DNA of 64,000 nt, taken from Chloranthus sessilifolius (lineage: Eukaryota > Streptophyta > Magnoliopsida > Chloranthales > Chloranthaceae). A program made the position numbers and the translations under genes. Positions 1-10,321 of the stretch are shown piece by piece; the first letter of the stretch is position 1, and each line of letters begins with the position of its first letter. The DNA lies in NCBI GenBank assembly GCA_021018995.1, contig CM037598.1, positions 50,297,185-50,361,184 of the forward strand, written 5' to 3'. The notes under the pieces are model-generated. The model was given only the letters and a program-made list of their open reading frames with translations, did no database searches and was not told the DNA's origin.

Positions 1-870
1 CCACCCCAATCTGAGGTGGAGGCAATACAATTTTCAATCCCAGCAGTAGCAAGCTATGCCCTATAGACCTTCCCAACTACATCAACAAAATTACTTCCCA
101 AGGCATTAGTTCCAACAGCCTATGGTACAGCCAATGGCTCAGCCAAGTCACTAAAGTCCACCAGCACCAGCACCACCATCTACCAGAGCATCCTCATTTG
201 AGGAGTAGGTTCTGTCCTCATTACAGAACCCGAGTTCTTTATCCCAAACTGTCTATTCTTATAGCCAAGGCATTAAAAAGATAAAGGACCATCTTGGTCA
301 GCTATCTAATACTTTGAATAAGAGGGAAGAGGTCAGACTGCCAAGTCAGCCAATGAACAATCCTAAAGGTCAATACATGGTGGGTGAGTCTTCTTCAACT
401 CATGAAGAAGCTAAGGCCATTACTTTGAGAAGTGCAAGGTTGGTGGATAGCCATGTTGATGGTGAGATCACAAGGATTGCATCACAAACGAACCTAATCA
501 GTGCCAGTATGCAGCAGGAGCAGTATCTGAAAAATAAAGGGGCTGCTGTTGAGTCCTAACAGAAAAATGAAAATGAAAATAAAAATGAAAAAAAAATTAA
601 AAAAAATGCAAAGGTTGCAGATGAGAGACCAGTATCTCATCTGCCATTTCGTCATGCCCTTCAAGCACCTTCTCCTTTTGATAAGGGGAATGTTAAGGTG
701 CAAGAAATGATGGAGACCTTTAAGCAGGTAAAAATTAATTTACTTTTGCTTGATGCCAATAAGCAAGTTCCAGCCTATGCAAAATTTTTAAAGGATTTGT
801 GTACCCATAAAAGGCAGTCTAGGATTCATCTATCCCAAAAAGTATTTTCTGCTGAAAAAGTAAATTAGGT
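1..870 (+). pseudogene. A: gag C-terminal part
   Basis: This is the C-terminal half of an Athila-type Gag, whose job is to form the virus-like particle in the cytoplasm. The run at 314-559 carries EEAKAITLRSARL, matching the conserved K-AITLRSG block near the end of Athila Gag. Further on, 700-840 reads like the conserved FKQVKINLLLLDANKQVP ... YAKFLKDLC stretch that leads into protease. The N-terminal Gag domain lies to the left of the window. The stretch 560-620 is A-rich low-complexity sequence. It is a decayed relic. Confidence 0.8.
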
Positions 871-1161
871 TTTGTCCATTTCAACCCCAGCTAAACTCCA
901 AGATCTCGGAGTTCCCACAATTCCCAACATTATTGGGGATCACACCATTGACAAAGCACTGTTATATCTGGGAGCTAGTGTTAACTTACTTCCATACTCT
1001 GTATATGAGAAGTTAGGTTAAGGGGATATAAAACCCAGACATGTCATTTTGCAACTGGCGGAGAACTGTGGGCATTATTAAAGATGTGTTGGTTGCAGTT
1101 GACAAATTTTTTATCCAGCAGATTTCCTGATTTTAGACATGGAACCAAGTAAGTGCACTAC
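871..1161 (+). pseudogene. A: aspartic protease (retropepsin), first part
   Basis: The reading around 900-1020 (LGVPTIPNIIGDHTIDKALL ... SVNLLPYSVYEKLG) is the characteristic Athila retropepsin region that matures Gag-Pol. At 1157-1161 the domain is interrupted by element C. It resumes at 25038 with PVILGRPFLATTNA, the conserved C-terminal ILGRPFL box of retropepsins. The split inside a recognisable domain, with exact flanking duplications, proves that C entered A. Decayed. Confidence 0.82.
1157..1161. repeat. Target-site duplication of C, left copy (actac)
   Basis: The five bases actac stand directly before the TG that opens C at 1162. The same five stand at 25033-25037 directly after the CA that closes C. 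Five-base duplications are the norm for Ty3/gypsy integrases. Confidence 0.93.
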
Positions 1162-1916
1162 TGTGCAACCGTGGGATCTGTGGCAGTCCTGTCGCGACGA
1201 TGCGCGCTCTAACGAAAAATATAGAGTCGCCACCCGGAGCTTTCGGTGTCTCGGGATACCTAGTTCATTTTTATGAGCACCGAAGTGCTGAAAATATGAC
1301 TCTGAATCCGGTCCACACCAAAGGTTCTTGGGTAGGGGCTTCGGTTATCGATTGGGAAGGTGTTAGGCACCCGATCAACCCGCTAAATGCGGTCTCTACT
1401 TAAGGCCAGGTCTATGTGGGGCTGGTTTATATAGTATATATATATAATTATATATATATAAAAGAAAGTAAAATGAGCGGCACTTTCCCTTGCCCGAAGG
1501 CACACCGATCCTATTGAGCCCTTCCCGCTTGCCGAAATTTGGGCAGCGTAACGGCTCAATTCTAGGATAGAGGAAAAGCAAAGAAGGTAGAGGAATAGAG
1601 GGGAGAGCCGGAGCTCTCGGGTCCTTGTAGCACCGTTGGGGAGCCTTATGCTGGCTTGCTGAGCTTTTTGAAGGCTTGTATGGTATGGAATGGGGTTCTA
1701 ACTCCTAAGGCTTGAAACTAAGAGATAGAGAAGGAAAGCTAGGGGGTAACACACACCTAACCTAGAGGTTTTTAGTGAAATACTAAGGTCTAAAGGGGCT
1801 TTTTCAATTCTGGAATTTGTATGGGGATGGTGCACTAAAGGGAGAAAGATCTTCTCACTTAAGCTCTTTCTCTCTTAGGTAAAAACTCTCAACCCTTAAG
1901 CAAGAGGGGTGGCTCT

Positions 1917-1926
1917 CTATTTATAG
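1917..1926 (-). promoter_or_regulatory. TATA box in C left LTR
   Basis: CTATAAATAG on the minus strand, inside a short palindrome ctctataaatagagag. The same site occurs at 24079-24088 in the right LTR, which is the 5' LTR in element terms and would drive genomic RNA. Confidence 0.7.
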
Positions 1927-2784
1927 AGAAAGGGAGGATTAGTGAGGGGTTAAAGTCCTAATTAGCTTAGCAATTAGATAATGGGTAATCTAAGGTTTTT
2001 GTGGTTTTCTAGAGCTTGGAGATGAGGGATTTGGGTTTAATGGTAGATGATAGGGTGGTGACTTGAATGACAAAGGGTGATAACTTAAGCTAATAGGGTC
2101 ACTAGGGTCCTAAAGAAACACACCCTAGACTTTGGGATGGTCCACAAGTCAAACCCCCAATGTCAAATTTGGCCATTTTTTGAAGGAAAACCAGGTCCAA
2201 ACTATTGGAAGTTGAAGACCCGCAGGGGCCCGGCCCGGTTTGCAATTTCCTGCACAAATCCGTATTTTTCAAATTGCCATAACTTTTTATGTACAACTCC
2301 AAATTAGGCGATTCTTGGCTCGTTGGAAAGCTGGGAAAGTCTACTTTCCAATGATATAGTACTTAGGTTAGGCAACTATATATGCTAACCTTGTCACTCC
2401 TCTTTTCATCAGCTGTTTTGGTTAGTTCGAAATTGACTCTAGGGGTTCGGTTTTGCAATATCTTGTACAAATTTACGATCTTCATTCTGCCATATCTTTT
2501 GATGTATAACTCTAAATTATACGATTCTTAACTCGTTGGAAATCTGAGAAAGTCTTCTTTCCAATGATATAGGCCTTAGGTTGGGCAACTATCCACAAAA
2601 ATTTTAGCACTCCTCTTTCTAATCGCTGCACAGGGGGGTTTGAATCATGCTCGGGAAAGGTTCTAATAGGTCTTGGAAGGGTATGGTGTAATTCCTAAGG
2701 GTTCGGGATTGGTTTCTAAAGGTTTAGGGTAGGTTCCTAAGAGATCTAGGGTAATTCTTAAGGGTTTAGGGTGATTCCTAAGGG

Positions 2785-2789
2785 TTCCA
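2785..2789. repeat. Target-site duplication of B, left copy (ttcca)
   Basis: ttcca precedes the opening TG of B at 2790 and recurs at 10236-10240 after the closing CA of B. With the second copy removed, the LTR of C reads through without a gap, matching 24945-24960 of the right LTR. Confidence 0.93.
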
Positions 2790-3094
2790 TGTTAAGTAGT
2801 GAAAAATACCATTTTTTACCCCTAAACATGAGCCTTGAAAGACCCTTGAGAGGACTAAATAAGTGCTTTAATGTTCATATTGCAGCTAACCAAAAAGACA
2901 GGTCCAAATCTGAAAACCATCCTAAAATGATCAAAAAGCTGACAACGCATGTCAAACTCAAAGAGGGAGTGAAGAAATAGCCTCAGCAATGGCTAAAAAG
3001 GTCCTAAAAGAGCAAGAAAAGACCTGAAGAAGAAGAAGGATCCATTCGCAAAGAAGAATGGAAGCTAAAGTTCAATTCGCAAAGAACTTCTACT

Positions 3095-3330
3095 ATTCGC
3101 AAAGAACTTTGAACTTTGCGAAAAGAAGAAAACACTTTGCGAAAAGAAGAAAACACTTTGCGAAAAGATCTCCTGAAGCCAAAGTCCTTTGCGAAAAGAT
3201 CTCCTGAAGCCAAAGTCCTTTGCGAAAAGATCTCCTGAAGCCAAAGTCCTTTGCGAAAAGATCTCCTGAAGCCAAAATGCTTTGCGAAGAGAGATTCTGG
3301 AGCCAAACTACTTTGCGAAAAAGCCCTTAA
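3095..3330. repeat. Short tandem array in B 5' LTR
   Basis: A 31-bp unit, roughly ctttgcgaaaagatctcc plus tgaagccaaagtc, is repeated about four to five times at 3150-3300. It is preceded by two copies of a 21-bp unit ending ctttgcgaaaagaag. The array happens to be open on the minus strand, but I see no coding signal. The partner array in the 3' LTR (8670-8850) is shorter and less regular. Confidence 0.85.
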
Positions 3331-3693
3331 ACTATGCGAAATGGCATTCTGGGGATTTGCAACTCGTCCGAAGGGTATTTCAGGAAACTTTGCACGCGCC
3401 CCAATGCGTTTTAAAACCCAAGGACATTCCGAAAGATTCTGAGCACGAACCAAAGGCATATTCCACCCCATGTGAACACCCAAAGATGAAATTACTTGGC
3501 GGGAACTTCTAGAAGCTCAAACAGATTTTTGAATTACATAACAGAATTGATGCCTCTGTTTCCTAATTGGCTGAACCAGATCAAGCATTTCTGATTGGCC
3601 AGAACAGATCTGGATCCTGGTGCTCGACTCTTATTGGTTGATACAGATCTATCCAATTACGATTGGTTGATACACATCCGAGGCTTAGGAAAA

Positions 3694-3703
3694 CTATAAA
3701 TAG
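3694..3703 (+). promoter_or_regulatory. TATA box in B 5' LTR
   Basis: ctataaatag, with the same sequence at 9228-9237 in the 3' LTR. It sits about 1.0 kb before the LTR end, so the untranslated R-U5 part would be long. Confidence 0.7.
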
Positions 3704-4705
3704 ACGAACCATTTGCCCAATTTGGGTATCCAGTTTTAGAGTTTTCATCTCTGTTTCCCTCATTCGGTCCGATAGCTTATCCGAACCCCTATAATCCCTT
3801 CTTGTAGTTTACCTTTGAGAGCCATTGTGAGTGATTTGTACTTCCAAGTTCAATTCAAGATCAGAATCTGAGGGCTCTTCGAGAAGCTCAGATCGTAAGT
3901 CCGAGGGCTCTCTAAGAAGCCGTGCTCAGAATTGTAACGTTGGATTTTAAAAGGTTCTTTGTAATTTGTGTCTTCTCCATTGGAGTCATGTCGAGGGTTC
4001 GAATGTTCACCTTAGTGCATTAGACTTCTTTAGATTCACTCATCCGCATCCAACTTCCCTTAATTCATCATCCACATGCGAATTAGCGTTGGTAACCTAA
4101 TTCAAGCCAAAGATTCTGATGATGTTCATGTTCGAACTAAAGAATAGGCCACTAGTCGCAGATCTGTGACCATTTAAGTGGATGATCACGACCATAAGTC
4201 TAAACCTATTCCTTAATTCGATTTATTTCTCTTACATCCTGGCCGGTAGCAGATGAAGATTGAATCTGCTTCGTGGAAATACAGATTCTCCATTAAAATT
4301 CGAGGCTAAAGTACATGAAGCTATTATTTCGCATTTGTCTTATTTTAAACATCTCCCCAACTCGGATCCGGATCATGTAGTTAGTTCTTTTCTTTATTTG
4401 CTTATAGTTAAATGTGACACAATCCAACACTCTTTTATCTATTCTTTATTTTAGATAATTATAGAGCGATCTGTAGCAGATCGAGGTTTATCTCTCATTT
4501 TAGACAAACTTCTCGTGGACGATCTTGAAATACTTACTTTTAAAACTTGCTACAATTGGCCTGATCTTGCAGCCGTTGTTAGCCCCAATAATGTGTCGAT
4601 ATCCCTTTCATAAGTTAACATCCATATAACCTAGCATTCTTTAATTCTTTAATTTTTGATTCATAATACACATTTATGGCACACTTGGAGCGACAACAAG
4701 TTTTT

Positions 4706-4722
4706 TGGCGCTGTTTGGGAAG
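4706..4722 (+). promoter_or_regulatory. B: primer binding site (tRNA-Asp-like)
   Basis: tggcgctgtttgggaag begins seven bases after the LTR end. It resembles TGGCGCCGTTGCCGGGGA, the tRNA-Asp-complementary site common in Athila elements, with several differences. Confidence 0.55.
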
Positions 4723-7700
4723 TTTGTTCTAAAATAGATAAACCTATGTTTATTTTCATTTATTTTAATTTTTTTAAAACACGACTTTGCATTCCAAGTG
4801 CTTGATTAAATGTCTCTCAGATTTTGTATAGAAAACTGCTTTTTCATGAGCAGAATTTTTTTTATTTTTACGAGTTTTTATTCTTTGCCTTCTAGTTATT
4901 TGAATAAATCTCGCCACTCTTTTGTCTTTTGTCAAATTTGGGCGATGCTCGAGTTTTTCTTTTATTTTATCAATACTTGAATAAGGTACTATAGTTTTTG
5001 GATGTTTGCAGATCTGAGGGCCCAACAAGGAGCATCTGGACCAAAAGTCGAGCAGACCGCTTGAGTTTGCATCCTTCTCCTTTGTATTCATTTTCTATTT
5101 TTAAATTCTTGAGAACCAAAGAATTCTGTGTTTAATGTTTGTTTTGATTATAATTTCATGCCTTTTTAGGCATCCGATTTTTTATTTTTTTTACAAAACC
5201 AAATACAAAATAAAAGAAGCTGAAAACACAAATAGAAAATCTCTGAGTTGTTTCTCATTATTTTCAGCAGTAGTAAATAAGGGCTCTTGTTGAGCCCGGG
5301 CTGATCTAAAACAAGTAAAAAAAAATAATAATAATAAAAAAATAGAAAATTATAAAAACAATATAGATATCTTCCGGATGGGCTGTTTTTCTCCATTTGC
5401 ATCCACTTTTCCCATCTGGACCTGCTGAGATCATTTTTTTTTTTTTTAAGGAATCATGTAGGATAATGAGTAGTGAATCATAGGCTGTTTTGAATATTCA
5501 ATGGACCCACTTATTTTATTTTCCTTCGAGATTTCTTCATCATAAATGGGTCTCAGCTGTGTATGAACTCTGTTTTTAATAAGTGCTCCCATGCTTCATC
5601 AACAAAGGGGTCAATCTTATGAATCTTATGAATCTTATGAATCATTTGGCATTAGATTTTCGTTTTAGAAATTTTAGTTTCAAATTCTGTTTTTAGATCG
5701 CTGATTTTTTTTTTTCTTTCTTAGGTTAATGTGTCCTAGTTTTACTAATTTTCGTCATTTTTCTGTGAGTATAGTTAGTTTCTAACTTTGTTTTCCTATT
5801 TTGCATTCACAAATTCTGTTTTTGTATCAACACTTTTCTATTTTTTTTTTTTAAACTTTGTATGCAGTCCCTTACCTTGTTTTTACTGTTTCTCTATTAT
5901 TAGCATTAGTTTCCTTCCATTTGCATAGCAATCCTGCTATTTTTTAGATTTTATTTTTTTTAGCAGTTCTAGCGTTGTTTTGTTGATTTTTCTTGCATTT
6001 GTATATCATGTTTTCCATTTCCTTGCTCATATATTCAATTTTACATTTTTATTTTCTGCTGCATATAGTTTAGATTTTTTCTGTTCTTAGTTTTTCTTTC
6101 TTCTTTTATCCCATCGACCCTCTCTTAACCCCCCCACCCCCCTCCCCAATTTGGACCCCTTTAGTCCCTACCACTCCATCCCTCCCTAGATATGCCACCC
6201 TGCCAGCCATGTTAAGGAGAATGAGGGAAGTCTGTTGCTCACTGCTCTTGCACAGACTCCTTCGATTCACTGTGGTCATTGGAGCCCATTGAAGAACATG
6301 CTGCTGCAGCTGAACCAGAGCCTGCTCTTTCTGCTGGAATTGAACGAGAACCATTTACAGAAGCTGCAGTAGAAGAGGAGCCTCAAACTTCAGAGCCTCA
6401 CCAGCCCATTCTACCTTCCTCACAGCCCCGAGGTCGGCTCTTCTCACAGCACCTCTGACTGCCATTGAAGGCCTGGTCCCTTACACCCCCACCCCCTCCC
6501 CTATCCCAGATAAGCCCTCCATCTATCATTGCCATTCCAGATACCCCTTCCACACCCACCACCCCCCCTCTATGAGCCTATGGAGATAGCTCCCACACCC
6601 CCCTCACCCTTACTCCCTTTCCCCCCTCTTTTCCTTTTATTTTCTGTAAAATTTCTGGTTCATGCAATTTGCTTTCTGCAATTCTCCATGCTATTATTTT
6701 TTCTCCTGTTTTCCCCTAATAACTGTGACTATGCCACCACCTTTGAACCAGTGAGGACACTGCTCCTCATAGGTTTGGGGGTGTGGCAGACAAGTCCTGC
6801 CTAGGGAATAGTTAACATAAGGGCAGCAGAATCACCTAAGTAATTAGGAAATGTATTAATTTACTTTAGAATCATGACAACTAGAAAATTTAAAATTCCT
6901 TTGCCAAATTTAGACATTCTAAACCTTGCGATATTCTACATTTCCATGATGATTACACCATAAAAACATACTGGTATCAGCACGTAGTAAGTCAAAAGGA
7001 AGAGAAAAAGGTAAAGATATACTTAAAAGCTCAAGAAAAAACCATAACCAGTGAGAATTGAGCTCATATATTTTCCATCTCTGTTGAAGAGTGACTGAGG
7101 CAATTTTTTCTGATTCAAAGGATTGGCTGAGGCATTAGATCCACTAGAAGTTAGGAAACTCCAAATTAAAACAAGTAACAGCACTCATGAAACTGAGGAA
7201 AAGATCAAGGCCTTCTTTGGACAGCTTGAACCTAACAGAACCAACCAAGAAAAATCTGCCCCTGTTTGTACCCCATTTGAGTCAGAAATCCTACAATTCT
7301 TCATCAAAAATACTCAAAAGTGCGTGCACTGAACCTATGGAACTAATTCAGCCTTCCTCACTCGGAGAATTCAGGAGGTAAAGGAGAAAGAATCGAAGAT
7401 GGACCATTTCGGGCAACATCAAGAAAATGAAGAGAAAATACCTCAAAAATAGGCAATATGGTGGATGAGAAAAGAAGAGACAAACAATGTAAAAGGTTGC
7501 AAGCAAAAAGGCAAAAAAGGACCTTATGTTGAAAAATGCAAGATCAAAGAAAGAACTGATCACGTGAATGTGAGAATCTCAAAAGAAGAAGAAGAAGCTA
7601 AACTCAAAAGGTGGAGTCATGAACCATCTCCTGACTTCGAGTTCTCAAATTCAAACCTCTGCTCAAACTGCCTTTCCTTGAAACTTCACTCCATAAGCCA

Positions 7701-8345
7701 TACAAACAAACCTAGATTAAAAAGCCCTTGTGATCCAAAGTTGAGTGAGCTGTCATGTGGAGATAAGAAGTGACCCAATCTATGGTGAGGAGATGTCAAT
7801 GATGCCATTGCCTAAGAATCATGCCTATGCTCATGCTTACAGATCCATTTGGGAGATGTAACGCTCTTGAGCTTGAGTGAAAATGAACCCCTCAACAAAA
7901 ACACATGAGAGTATACCCCGGTGAGTGTTTGGGTTGGAACTTGAGCACCTTAAGTATGACTTATAACCTAATTTTATCCATAGGATGAGCTTCTCTTTGC
8001 ACATTTGTATGATTTTCTATGATTTGTTCTGATTGGAAATATTGAAACATTCATGAGGTTTATAAATGTTTAAATTCTGTGCAAACAATAATCAAATTTT
8101 CTTTTCATCATTGATTCAAGAGTAACTAACCCCGCTCCTTGATTGCTCATTTGATAATATTGCGATGTTAACTGTTTCATGGAGAAGTTTGTGGGTACCT
8201 TCACGAAAACCCTCAAGAGACTTCACCTCCTCTAGGGATCACCTAGGGGTTTAAAAGGCTTGTTGCATATGCTAAATGCACTGTGCTTCCTACAAAAGTG
8301 GCTCTTTACTTTGTTTTTATGTTTCTTTGCTCGGGGACAAGCAAA
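4723..8345 (+). other. B: internal region without pol genes
   Basis: About 3.6 kb with no recognisable retroviral enzyme. 4723-6100 is AT-rich with long T and A tracts and a ninefold unit (aatcttatg) repeated about four times at 5612-5646. 6110-6640 is C-rich and would read as Pro/Ser-rich on the plus strand; it may be a relic of the post-pol ORF of the Athila type. From about 6770 (ggtttgggggtgtggca) to 8345 the sequence follows the 3' noncoding region of A at 56430-58040. The best-kept block is at 8180-8320. Short readings at 7123-7332 and 7465-7773 have no family I recognise. Confidence 0.7.
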
Positions 8346-8360
8346 GCTTAGGTTTGGGTG
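8346..8360 (+). promoter_or_regulatory. B: polypurine tract
   Basis: gcttaggtttgggtg directly before the 3' LTR. A has aattaagtttgggggtg in the same place. This is where plus-strand DNA synthesis would be primed. Confidence 0.7.
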
Positions 8361-10235
8361 TGTTAAGTAGTGAAAAATACCATTTTTCACCCCTAAACAT
8401 GAGCCTTGAAAGACCCTTGAGAGGACTAAATAAGTGCTTTAGTGTTCATATTCTAACCAAAAAGATGTGTCCAAATCCGAAAACCATCCTAAAATGATCA
8501 AAAGTCGACAACGCATGTCAAACTCAAAGAGGGAGTGAAGAAATAGCCTCAAAGAATGGCTAAAAAGGTCCTAAAAGAGCAAGAAAAGACACGAAGAAGA
8601 AGAAGGATCCATGAAGAAGAATGGAAGCTAAAGTTCAATTCAAGAAGAACTTCTACTATTAGCAAAGAACTTTGAACTGCGAAAAGAAGAAAACACTTGC
8701 GAAAAGAAGAAAACACTGCTAAAAGATCTCCGAAGCCAAAGTCCTGCGAAAAAGATCTCCTAAGCCAAAGTCCTTTGCTAAAAGATCTCCCGAAGCCAAA
8801 GTCCTTTGCTAAAAGATCTCCAAGCCAAAATGCTTTTGAAGAGAGATTCTAGAGCCAAACTACTTCTTGAAAAAGCCCTTAAACTATGCGAAATGGCATT
8901 CGGGATTTGCAACTCGTCCAAGGGTATTTCAGAAACTTTGCACGCCCAATGCGTTTTAAAACCCAAGGACATTCCTAAGATTACGAGCACGAACCAAAGG
9001 CATATTCCACCCCATGTGAACACCCAAAGATGAAATTATTTGGCGGAACTTTTAGAAGCTCAAACAGATTTTTGAATTACATAATAGAATTGATGCCTCT
9101 GTTTCTGATTGGTGAACCGGATCAAGCATTTCGATTGGCGAGCAGATCCGGATCCCGGTGCTCGACTCTATTGGTTGATGATCTATCCAATTCGATTGGT
9201 TGATACACATCCGAGGGCTTAGGAAAACTATAAATAGACGAACCATTTGCCCAATTTGGGTATCCAGATTTTAGAGTTTTCATCTCTGTTTCCCTCATTC
9301 CGGTCCGATAGCTTATCCGAACCCCTATAATCCCTTCTTGTAGTTTACCTTTGAGAGCCATTGTGAGTGATTTGTACTTCCAAGTTCGGATTCAAGATCA
9401 GAACTGAGGGCTCTTCGAGAAGCTCGATGTAAAGTCCGAGGGCTCTCTAAGAAGCCGTGCTCTGTAATTGTAACGTTGGATTTTAAAAGGTTCTTTGTAA
9501 TTTGTGTCTTCTCCATTGGAGTCATGTCGAGGGTTACGAATGTTCACCTTAGTGCATTAGACTTCTTTAGATTCACTCATCCGCATCCAACTTCCCTTAA
9601 TTCATCATCCTGCGAATTAGCGTTGGTAACCTAATTCAAGCGCATTCTGATGATGTTCATGTTCGAACTAAAGAATAGGCCAGCTAGGTGCAGACCTGTG
9701 ACCATTTAAGTGGACGGATCACCATAAGTCTAAACCTATTCCTTAATTCGATTTATTTCTCTTACATCTTTGGTAGCAGATGAAGATTGAATCGCCCGTG
9801 GAAATCTGATTCTCCATTAAAATTCAGAGGCTAAAGTACATGAAGCTATTATTTCTGCATTTGTCTTATTTTAAACATCTCCCCAACTCGGATCTGGATC
9901 ATGTAGTTAGTTCTTTTCTTTATTTGCTTATAGTTAAATGTGACACAATCCAACACTCTCTTTTATCTATTCTTTATTTTAGATAATTATAGAGCCAGAT
10001 CTGGTAGCACAGATCTGGAGGTTTATCTCTCATTTTAGACAAACTTCTCTGTGGACGATCTTGAAATACTTACTTTTAAAACTTGCTACAATTGGCCCTG
10101 ATCTTGCAGGCCAGTGTTAGCCCCAATGTGCTGATATCCCTTTCATAAGTTAACATCCATATAACCTAGCATTCTTTAATTCTTTAATTTTTGATTCATA
10201 ATGCACACATTTATGGCACACTTGGAGCGACAACA
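8361..10235 (+). repeat. B: 3' LTR
   Basis: 1875 bp, opening tgttaagtagtg and closing cgacaaca, with a TATA box at 9228-9237. Base substitutions against the 5' LTR are few, but small insertions and deletions of one to several bases are unusually many (see findings). Confidence 0.93.
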
Positions 10236-10240
10236 TTCCA
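10236..10240. repeat. Target-site duplication of B, right copy (ttcca)
   Basis: Pairs with 2785-2789. Confidence 0.93.
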
Positions 10241-10321
10241 TACATGCCATCAAAAGCTCAGAATTACACCTCTCTCGAAAGGTGTTTCGATCGGGCCTTG
10301 GGCCAAATTTGGGTGTCTACA
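10241..10321 (-). repeat. C: left LTR, remaining 81 bases
   Basis: It continues the C LTR after B and matches 24952-25032, ending gggtgtctaca. On the minus strand this end reads TGTAGACACCC, the start of the LTR. Confidence 0.93.

Larger units (their letters stand above)
1162..2789 (-). repeat. C: left LTR (element 3' LTR), larger piece
   Basis: It starts tgtgcaaccgtggg, the same as 23315. It holds an AT microsatellite near 1434-1460 and a TATA box for minus-strand transcription at 1917-1926 (CTATAAATAG on the minus strand). The last 81 bases of this LTR lie at 10241-10321 because B inserted at 2789/2790. The total LTR is about 1709 bp. Confidence 0.93.
2790..4698 (+). repeat. B: 5' LTR
   Basis: 1909 bp, opening tgttaagtagtg and closing cgacaaca. 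It contains a short-unit tandem array at about 3095-3330, a TATA box at 3694-3703 and a polyadenylation-type AT-rich end. It aligns over its full length with 8361-10235. Confidence 0.93.
2790..10235 (+). mobile_element. Element B: non-autonomous Athila-like LTR element
   Basis: B is 7446 bp with LTRs at 2790-4698 and 8361-10235, a primer-site-like stretch next to the 5' LTR, and a purine-rich 3' tract. The internal 3.66 kb shows no Gag, protease, RT or integrase. Its 3' part matches the 3' noncoding region of A, and its LTR opens like that of A (TGnTAAnnAGTGAAAAATA). It is therefore best seen as a deletion derivative or parasite of an Athila family. By insertion order it is younger than C. 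Element boundaries are intact. Confidence 0.9.

Noticed and set aside
2640-2789. Interstitial telomere-like sequence (cctaaggg, tttaggg words), also at 24800-24955
   Set aside because: Words are irregular and part of the C LTR in both copies; there is no run of the plant telomere heptamer.
3095-3330. Regular short repeats that might look like a CRISPR array
   Set aside because: Units are directly adjacent with no unique spacers, no cas genes are near, and the array is inside a plant LTR.
3004-3483. 159-codon minus-strand reading in the B LTR
   Set aside because: Made by the 31-bp repeat; the 3' LTR does not keep it.
6529-6804. Hydrophobic reading in B as a possible membrane or envelope protein
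   Set aside because: The hydrophobic part comes from a C/T-rich tract; no signal peptide cleavage context, no relative in A.
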